From an uncultured Clostridia bacterium (GTDB lineage Bacteria > Bacillota > Clostridia > UBA1381): 45,481 nt of DNA. The notes below the pieces were generated by a model that was not told the origin of the DNA, did no database searches, and was given only the letters and a program-made list of their open reading frames with translations. Below are positions 41,779 through 45,481 of this stretch, in pieces (within the stretch, counting starts at the first letter, position 1; each line of letters opens with the position of its first letter). The stretch is from the NCBI GenBank assembly GCA_947628515.1, contig CANRAG010000006.1:1-45481 (forward strand). The letters run 5' to 3'. Both the position numbers and the translations under genes were made by a program.

Positions 41779-43014
41779 CTATTCGTCCTCAGACGCCATA
41801 TAAATCCACAAAAAAGCGAACATTACAATACATACGCCGCCGCCCATAAGGCCAATCGGCTTTCTGTAGTTCGGGTTTATGAGCTTCGGCATCCTAAACG
41901 GCTTTTTAAAATTCAGCAGACTGAAATCAAACGCGGCTCCGGCGCTTGCTTTTATATTGCCCGCCGCTTTTTTGTACACCAGTTTGTTGTGCAGGTACGC
42001 TTCTTTTATATTTTCAAGCTCCACGTCCGATAACGGAATTGAATTGGTTCTTACCGCCAAAAGCTGGTAACCCGCGTCAATAGTGTTTGTCCGCCGCAGG
42101 ACGGCGAAATTATAAAAGGAGTTATCCGTGGCAAATCTGACATAGTAAAGCTGACTTCCCAAGTCATACAGGTTTGTTACGGAATAGAATGTGTTGTCGC
42201 AATCAGGCGATTGCAGCGCGCTATTATATTCCGTAATATTGGAATACTCGCCTATATCGAACCGCGAAAACTTCGCCGCGCCTCTTAACACATCCTCGAT
42301 TCGCGCGGCTTCATCATCCTTGACATTCTCGGAAATATCCTCGTACGCCACGCTGTCCGCCGCTACGCTTTTCAAGCTGTTGAAGAAATCCTCCAGGTAG
42401 CTGTTATTGTTTGAAACATCCACCTCCGGGTGCAGTCTGCTTCGGGTAAAGCTCACTACAGCGTTTTCATTGGTGTTTTCCGGAGCGGACAGATACTCTA
42501 CGGCGTAGTCGTCATCAATTGTATAAAACTCCGATTTCGACTTTACGCAGTCGGTATATTCGTTGTACACAATATAACGCTTGGACTCATTGTAGCCGAT
42601 ATTCATCTCTCCGATTATTCCGTCGGATATGTTATAGCCCTTTGAAATAATCGTTACAATCTCGGCGCTGTTCTTTTCCGCATTATATTTGTACATATCA
42701 ACCGACACACAGCCTCTGCCGGGGTCGGCTCTAAAAATCACAAGGTAAGGGCTTTGGTTATTATCAAAGTCTATTATGTCCGCATAAATGACACCGGTGG
42801 GGTAAATACCCGTGTCACAGTCTATGTCCACCGCATCGCCGCATTCGGCGGTCGAAACCGAGCCGAATTCAAGCAGTCTGTCATTTAGCGCCCGCGCAAA
42901 TGCCGACGCCGCGCTTCCCGTACAGTCCCATGCCATAGACGGCACAATGTCAAGCGACAGGAGCAATGTCAGCGCACATATTAAACATAACAGCCTGTAA
43001 AGCCGCTTTTTCAG
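41779..43014 (-). CDS. Unrecognised exported protein with C-terminal membrane anchor; apparent CTG start
   Basis: I do not recognise the family. With a CTG start at 43014 (GGAGGG 6 bases upstream) the 411-residue product begins with a textbook signal peptide (LKKRLYRLLCLICALTLLLS, then PSMAWDC). The only listed start codon further in is a TTG at 42966 with no ribosome-binding site, and it would cut the signal peptide in half. The mature part is acidic and beta-rich (GVIYADIIDFDNNQSPYLVI, YAVEYLSAPENTNENAV) and ends with a basic, Pro-rich segment (KPFRMPKLINPNYRKP), a membrane helix (GLMGGGVCIVMFAFLWIYM) and a short acidic tail. The protein is thus probably held in the membrane by its C-terminus. 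It has its own promoter and terminator. ATC directly before CTG is another possible non-standard start. Confidence 0.7.
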   Translation of the reverse strand: MKKRLYRLLCLICALTLLLSLDIVPSMAWDCTGSAASAFARALNDRLLEFGSVSTAECGDAVDIDCDTGIYPTGVIYADIIDFDNNQSPYLVIFRADPGRGCVSVDMYKYNAEKNSAEIVTIISKGYNISDGIIGEMNIGYNESKRYIVYNEYTDCVKSKSEFYTIDDDYAVEYLSAPENTNENAVVSFTRSRLHPEVDVSNNNSYLEDFFNSLKSVAADSVAYEDISENVKDDEAARIEDVLRGAAKFSRFDIGEYSNITEYNSALQSPDCDNTFYSVTNLYDLGSQLYYVRFATDNSFYNFAVLRRTNTIDAGYQLLAVRTNSIPLSDVELENIKEAYLHNKLVYKKAAGNIKASAGAAFDFSLLNFKKPFRMPKLINPNYRKPIGLMGGGVCIVMFAFLWIYMASEDE

Positions 43015-43049
43015 GATTGTCCCTCCTTCCCACGCACAGCATAAGATAC

Positions 43050-43079
43050 GTTACTATTTGGCTATAGGCGAATAGTAAC
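43050..43079. repeat. GTTAC-type dispersed repeat, minimal copy C (30 bp)
   Basis: Perfect 9-bp inverted repeat GTTACTATT/AATAGTAAC around GGCTATAGGC: the two termini of the family without the middle. It is in the 5' UTR of the surface-protein gene, just after the predicted transcription start. Confidence 0.7.
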
Positions 43080-43096
43080 TAAAATACACCATATTT

Positions 43097-43125
43097 ATTA
43101 TATTACCAAAACCTTTACATTTCAA
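43097..43125 (-). promoter_or_regulatory. Promoter of the CTG-start surface protein gene
   Basis: TTGAAA (43120-43125), 17-base spacer, TATAAT (43097-43102) on the minus strand. It supports a start codon downstream of about 43090. Confidence 0.8.
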
Positions 43126-43267
43126 CCCTCATAACCTTACTTCTTTGTGACATAATATTTACAATTATTACAAATTTCCGGCTTTTATGCAATAGCGGAG
43201 GTCAAATTTGTATTTCACTCTTGTAGTTTGCCGTAATTTGTGATGTGATATTTATGGGTGATGAATT

Positions 43268-43357
43268 ATGCATTTAATGATCGATAAAGGCAAATATGGT
43301 CATAATACTCTTTATGTGTACAAATCTTATCGCAATGAGAACGGTAAATCGCGCTGA
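43268..43357 (+). pseudogene. Possible transposase N-terminal remnant (29 codons)
   Basis: A GGGTGATG site precedes ATG and an open frame MHLMIDKGKYGHNTLYVYKS ending in YRNENGKSR and a stop. The pattern (basic start, KGKYG, LYVxxSYRxxxGK) resembles the N-terminus of IS1634-type transposases. Nothing recognisable of the rest of the enzyme follows. The similarity is short, so this is tentative. Confidence 0.35.
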
Positions 43358-43400
43358 TATGCGATTCGCCGGACTTTTTTGTTTCTTAAACTGTCAAAAT

Positions 43401-43452
43401 AGCCTTATCCTTGAGGAGAAGGTGGGCACCGCAGGCGCTCGGATGAGGTGTT
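43401..43452. repeat. Fragment of a common Clostridia intergenic repeat
   Basis: Contains AGCCTTATCCTTGAGGAGAA, a GGTGGGCACCGCAGGCGC tract and CGGATGAGGTG, the layout of a short repeat I recall from many Clostridia genomes (CCTT...GAGG...AAGGTGG...CGGATGAGGTG). The left part forms a CCTT-GAGG-AAGG hairpin. It is non-coding. The rest of the 43126-43512 gap holds only the transposase remnant. Confidence 0.5.
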
Positions 43453-43512
43453 AAACCAAAATTTATAATTTATTTACTCATTCGAAAACCCTGTTAAATT
43501 CATAAATTGCTA

Positions 43513-43541
43513 TTGACATTTTCGTAAAAATCGGATATACT
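43513..43541 (+). promoter_or_regulatory. mazEF promoter
   Basis: TTGACA (43513-43518), 17-base spacer, TATACT (43536-43541). Confidence 0.88.
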
Positions 43542-43571
43542 ATGTATATACAAACAACGGAGGTGTTTTTA

Positions 43572-43811
43572 ATGACAACGACTATCCAAAAATGGGGTAA
43601 CAGTCAAGGTATCAGGATCCCCAAGGTTTTGCTCGATGCGGTTCAATGGCGCGAGAACGAACAGCTTGTATTAAATATCGATAAAAATAAAATCATAATC
43701 GAAAAAGTTGAGCCGAAAAAAAATATCATAGAACTGTTTTCCGATTTTGAAGGCGGCTATGAGCCGGTGGATATAGACTGGGGACAGCCCATGGGAGATG
43801 AAGTATGGTAA
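43572..43811 (+). CDS. mazE: MazE-type (AbrB-fold) antitoxin
   Basis: A 79-residue antitoxin with an N-terminal swapped-hairpin DNA-binding fold (TTTIQKWGNSQGIRIPKVLL, residues 2-21) and an acidic, unstructured C-terminus (ELFSDFEGGYEPVDIDW) that should occupy the toxin. The ATG at 43572 follows GGAGGT; the longer frame starts inside the promoter. It overlaps mazF by 7 bases, and the pair probably represses its own promoter. Confidence 0.93.
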   Translation: MTTTIQKWGNSQGIRIPKVLLDAVQWRENEQLVLNIDKNKIIIEKVEPKKNIIELFSDFEGGYEPVDIDWGQPMGDEVW

Positions 43812-44134
43812 ATCAAGGCGATATTATAAAGGTTAGCTTTAACCCCCAAAAGGGACACGAGCAAGCGGGATATCGCCCCGCAGTCGTAATAAGCAACAAT
43901 TTCTTCAATCAAAAGACTAATCTCGCTATAGTTTGTCCCATAACAAACACGAATAACAAATTCCCTCTCCATGTCCCTTTGGATAAAAGGACTCAAACGA
44001 CCGGCGTTGTTTTATGCGAGCATGTTAAAGCATTGGATCTTAACGCGAGAGCTTATACGGTTACAGAGCGGCTTCCCGACGATATTCTAACAAGAATAAT
44101 AAATATCGTATTTTCGGAAATTGAATCGATTTAG
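43805..44134 (+). CDS. mazF: MazF/PemK-type endoribonuclease toxin
   Basis: A 109-residue sequence-specific mRNA interferase. Signature blocks are VNQGDIIKVSFNPQKGHEQAGYRPAVVIS (catalytic Arg in the GYRPA turn), IVCPITNTNNKFPLHVPL and a TGVVLCEHVKALDL strand with the catalytic Thr. The length is typical. It is translated from an ATG inside mazE. No terminator is obvious downstream on this strand except the hairpin at 44196-44225, which reads better as a minus-strand terminator. Confidence 0.95.
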   Translation: MVNQGDIIKVSFNPQKGHEQAGYRPAVVISNNFFNQKTNLAIVCPITNTNNKFPLHVPLDKRTQTTGVVLCEHVKALDLNARAYTVTERLPDDILTRIINIVFSEIESI

Positions 44135-44189
44135 GATGTTAATTATCACTTCATTCCACAACCATTGGTGTCAATTGTTAATTAAGCAC

Positions 44190-44225
44190 AAAAACACGAC
44201 CGCGGCAAAAATACGCCGCGGTCGT
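44190..44225 (-). terminator. Terminator of the surface-protein/small-peptide operon
   Basis: Eleven-bp GC-rich stem ACGACCGCGGC/GCCGCGGTCGT with an 8-base loop, followed by G and five T residues on the minus strand. A 16-base palindrome AATTCTATATAGAATT (44226-44241) is directly adjacent. It may also stop mazF transcripts from the other side. Confidence 0.8.
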
Positions 44226-44302
44226 AATTCTATATAGAATTTAAGCTGATTTACGCGTACCCGGAGAGAGCGGGGCAGCGCGCCCTGTAAGAGCGATTGT
44301 TT

Positions 44303-44327
44303 CACATAAGCGCGTTCCGCTTGTGTG
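44303..44327 (-). promoter_or_regulatory. Hairpin just after small-peptide gene 2
   Basis: CACATAAGC/GCTTGTGTG, 9 pairs including one G-U, 7-base loop, 15 bases beyond the stop. It has no T-run, so it is probably a 3' stabiliser ahead of the terminator at 44190-44225. Confidence 0.45.
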
Positions 44328-44342
44328 ATTGTCGGTTTAGGC

Positions 44343-44516
44343 TCAGAATGTGAAATCTATTCCTATTGTCTGCGCGTCGATCGTTTTAACCGAATAGCCG
44401 TTTAATCCGGATGTAACATCTTCTACGGCAGTGCCGATTTCACCGGAAACGGTTACGATATTCTCAGCATCAAATTTCTCAACCGTAATGAACGGATTCG
44501 TATAAATTTTTTTCAT
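44343..44516 (-). CDS. Small conserved-pattern protein, copy 2 (57 residues)
   Basis: Not assigned to a known family. It begins MKKIYTNPFITVEKFDAENI and ends TIGIDFTF. Both ends match the pattern of the 59-residue protein at 14427-14606, whereas the middle (GEIGTAVEDVTSGLNGYSVK) differs. It has no signal peptide, Cys or membrane segment. GGAGGT lies 9 bases before the ATG at 44516, 16 bases after the stop of the large surface-protein gene, so it is translated from the same mRNA. Peptides of this style (MKK, aromatic, NP, then a hydrophobic/acidic stretch) are, to my knowledge, common but uncharacterised in Clostridia. Confidence 0.75.
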   Translation of the reverse strand: MKKIYTNPFITVEKFDAENIVTVSGEIGTAVEDVTSGLNGYSVKTIDAQTIGIDFTF

Positions 44517-44532
44517 TTTAACCGCACCTCCA

Positions 44533-45481
44533 TTATTTGATTGTAACACTCTGCACTGAGTATCCGTTTGCTATGTTTGTGATCAATACGGCAATATTCG
44601 CCTCTCCTGCGCCCGTGAAAGAGGTTCCAAGAGCTTCGGAATAATCTCGGGTATCGGATGTTTCATCACTCTTGAATACAACATTTACCATTGCACCGTC
44701 ACCGAGCTCATTTGCGGTCTTTTCAAACGTGAATCCCTCGGAATGAACTTTTGGCTCGACGGGTGTAATATCGCCTGTTTTTACAACAAGTATATAATCA
44801 ACGTTATCAACAGCACTTTGACCATCTCCCTTCTGGAGAGTTATAGCTTCGCCTTCTTGTATTTCAACACTTTCATATGTTGAATCAAGAATGTCACCGG
44901 CACTATTACTGTATTGTAATGTCCCTATTAGCTCGTCACCTACAAATAGCTCAGCTTTTCTGTTTCTGTTGTTTACAATATAAATTGAATATATACCTGC
45001 GCTAAGAGTGTCGGCAGGAACGAGTTCGTTCGGATTTGCCCATGCGCCCCCTGATCCTCTGAGATATAGCGTGTCGTTTTTATTGGTAGAATCCGATAAA
45101 ATACCAAAGTCCTTAAAGTACACCGGCGTACCCGCAATATTGCTTTTTTTGTATGTGGCTGTTATGGTTTCGTTTAAAGCGGACAGCACCTGAGCACCTG
45201 CATAGTACGCACTTCCGATATGATTTGCCTCATATAATACACCATCGTGTATTATATATTTCGGGATACCGTAATAAATTGTGTCGCCTGCGAGTTTATC
45301 TGAGGTATCTATTACCGTATCAGCAGCAAGTTCAGTGCTTTCAGTATCTTGATATTTGATAGTGAGATTTCCCGCATTCATCGTGGATTCTTCATATGTG
45401 ATGTTGATATCATCAACTGTAGAAGTGTTTGTCCACGATGATGCCTTTGTTTTGTTTTCAAATCCGAATCTTGCTATTGAC
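44533..45481 (-). CDS. C-terminal part of a large extracellular protein with beta-sandwich domains (runs off the window)
   Basis: The frame is open to the window edge, so the start is outside. About 315 residues are visible. It begins IARFGFENKTKASSWTNTST, continues through a beta-rich region (YYGIPKYIIHDGVLYEANHI) and a likely carbohydrate-binding sandwich (LSAGIYSIYIVNNRNRKAEL, then VGDELIGTL and VDYILVVKTGD). A PVEPK linker leads to a last immunoglobulin-like domain ending VLITNIANGYSVQSVTIK. Asn/Ser/Thr/Asp-rich composition and few Lys fit a secreted protein. A catalytic domain, such as a glycoside hydrolase or polysaccharide lyase, may lie upstream, but none is visible here. It is followed by small-peptide gene 2. 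Confidence 0.75.
   Translation of the reverse strand, partial: SIARFGFENKTKASSWTNTSTVDDINITYEESTMNAGNLTIKYQDTESTELAADTVIDTSDKLAGDTIYYGIPKYIIHDGVLYEANHIGSAYYAGAQVLSALNETITATYKKSNIAGTPVYFKDFGILSDSTNKNDTLYLRGSGGAWANPNELVPADTLSAGIYSIYIVNNRNRKAELFVGDELIGTLQYSNSAGDILDSTYESVEIQEGEAITLQKGDGQSAVDNVDYILVVKTGDITPVEPKVHSEGFTFEKTANELGDGAMVNVVFKSDETSDTRDYSEALGTSFTGAGEANIAVLITNIANGYSVQSVTIK

Noticed and set aside
1..45481. CRISPR arrays, rRNA, tRNA, prophage or complete insertion sequence
   Set aside because: No regular direct-repeat/spacer pattern, no rRNA or tRNA consensus blocks, no phage structural genes and no intact transposase were seen on either strand.

Overview
The window is a chromosomal segment of a fermentative, Gram-positive-type anaerobe of the class Clostridia. 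The grounds are the gene orders ylxM-ffh-rpsP-khpA-rimM-trmD and rimP-nusA-ylxR-ylxQ-infB-rbfA, a bifunctional AdhE at the left edge, an LCP cell-wall ligase, the MEP isoprenoid pathway, strong GGAGG ribosome-binding sites and many TTGACA-N17-TATAAT promoters. The window does not show the species. A secreted rhamnogalacturonan lyase points to a pectin-degrading (gut or rumen) lifestyle. Most genes are on the minus strand.

Layout: (1) 1-5.8 kb: the start of adhE, then the SRP/ribosome-maturation operon read leftwards from a near-perfect promoter at 5.8 kb. It ends in a ComEA-like gene and a frameshifted methyltransferase. (2) 6.0-9.4 kb: a DUF5067-type lipoprotein on the plus strand, facing a carD-ispD-ispF-(HAD/GtrA fusion) operon. 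(3) 9.5-14.7 kb: glpK plus a PL11 rhamnogalacturonan lyase, and a 59-codon peptide gene with its own promoter. (4) 14.8-19.9 kb: the nusA-infB operon with a two-hairpin leader. (5) 20-25 kb: an LCP protein and, divergent from it, a plus-strand unit encoding an SGNH/NodB fusion and two related extracellular nucleases. (6) 25-31 kb: leuA behind what looks like a ribosome-mediated leucine attenuator, ridA, and an acyl-CoA synthetase/sodium symporter pair. (7) 31-38 kb: a HigBA-type toxin-antitoxin pair, an M20 amidohydrolase, an MBL/beta-CASP nuclease and a calcium-type P-ATPase. (8) 38-41.6 kb: argC-argB-proS with tandem ARG boxes. (9) 41.7-45.5 kb: an unrecognised surface protein apparently starting at CTG, transposase and repeat debris, mazEF, a second small peptide, and the end of a large surface protein.

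The most notable points are: a leader peptide with three consecutive CTA leucine codons ahead of mutually exclusive RNA hairpins at leuA; a dispersed family of short GTTAC-ended palindromic repeats (six copies or remnants, two abutting stop codons exactly); two small proteins sharing both their N- and C-terminal motifs; and the SGNH-NodB/twin-nuclease unit. No rRNA, tRNA, CRISPR array or intact insertion sequence was seen. All assignments come from reading the sequence; no database search was run.
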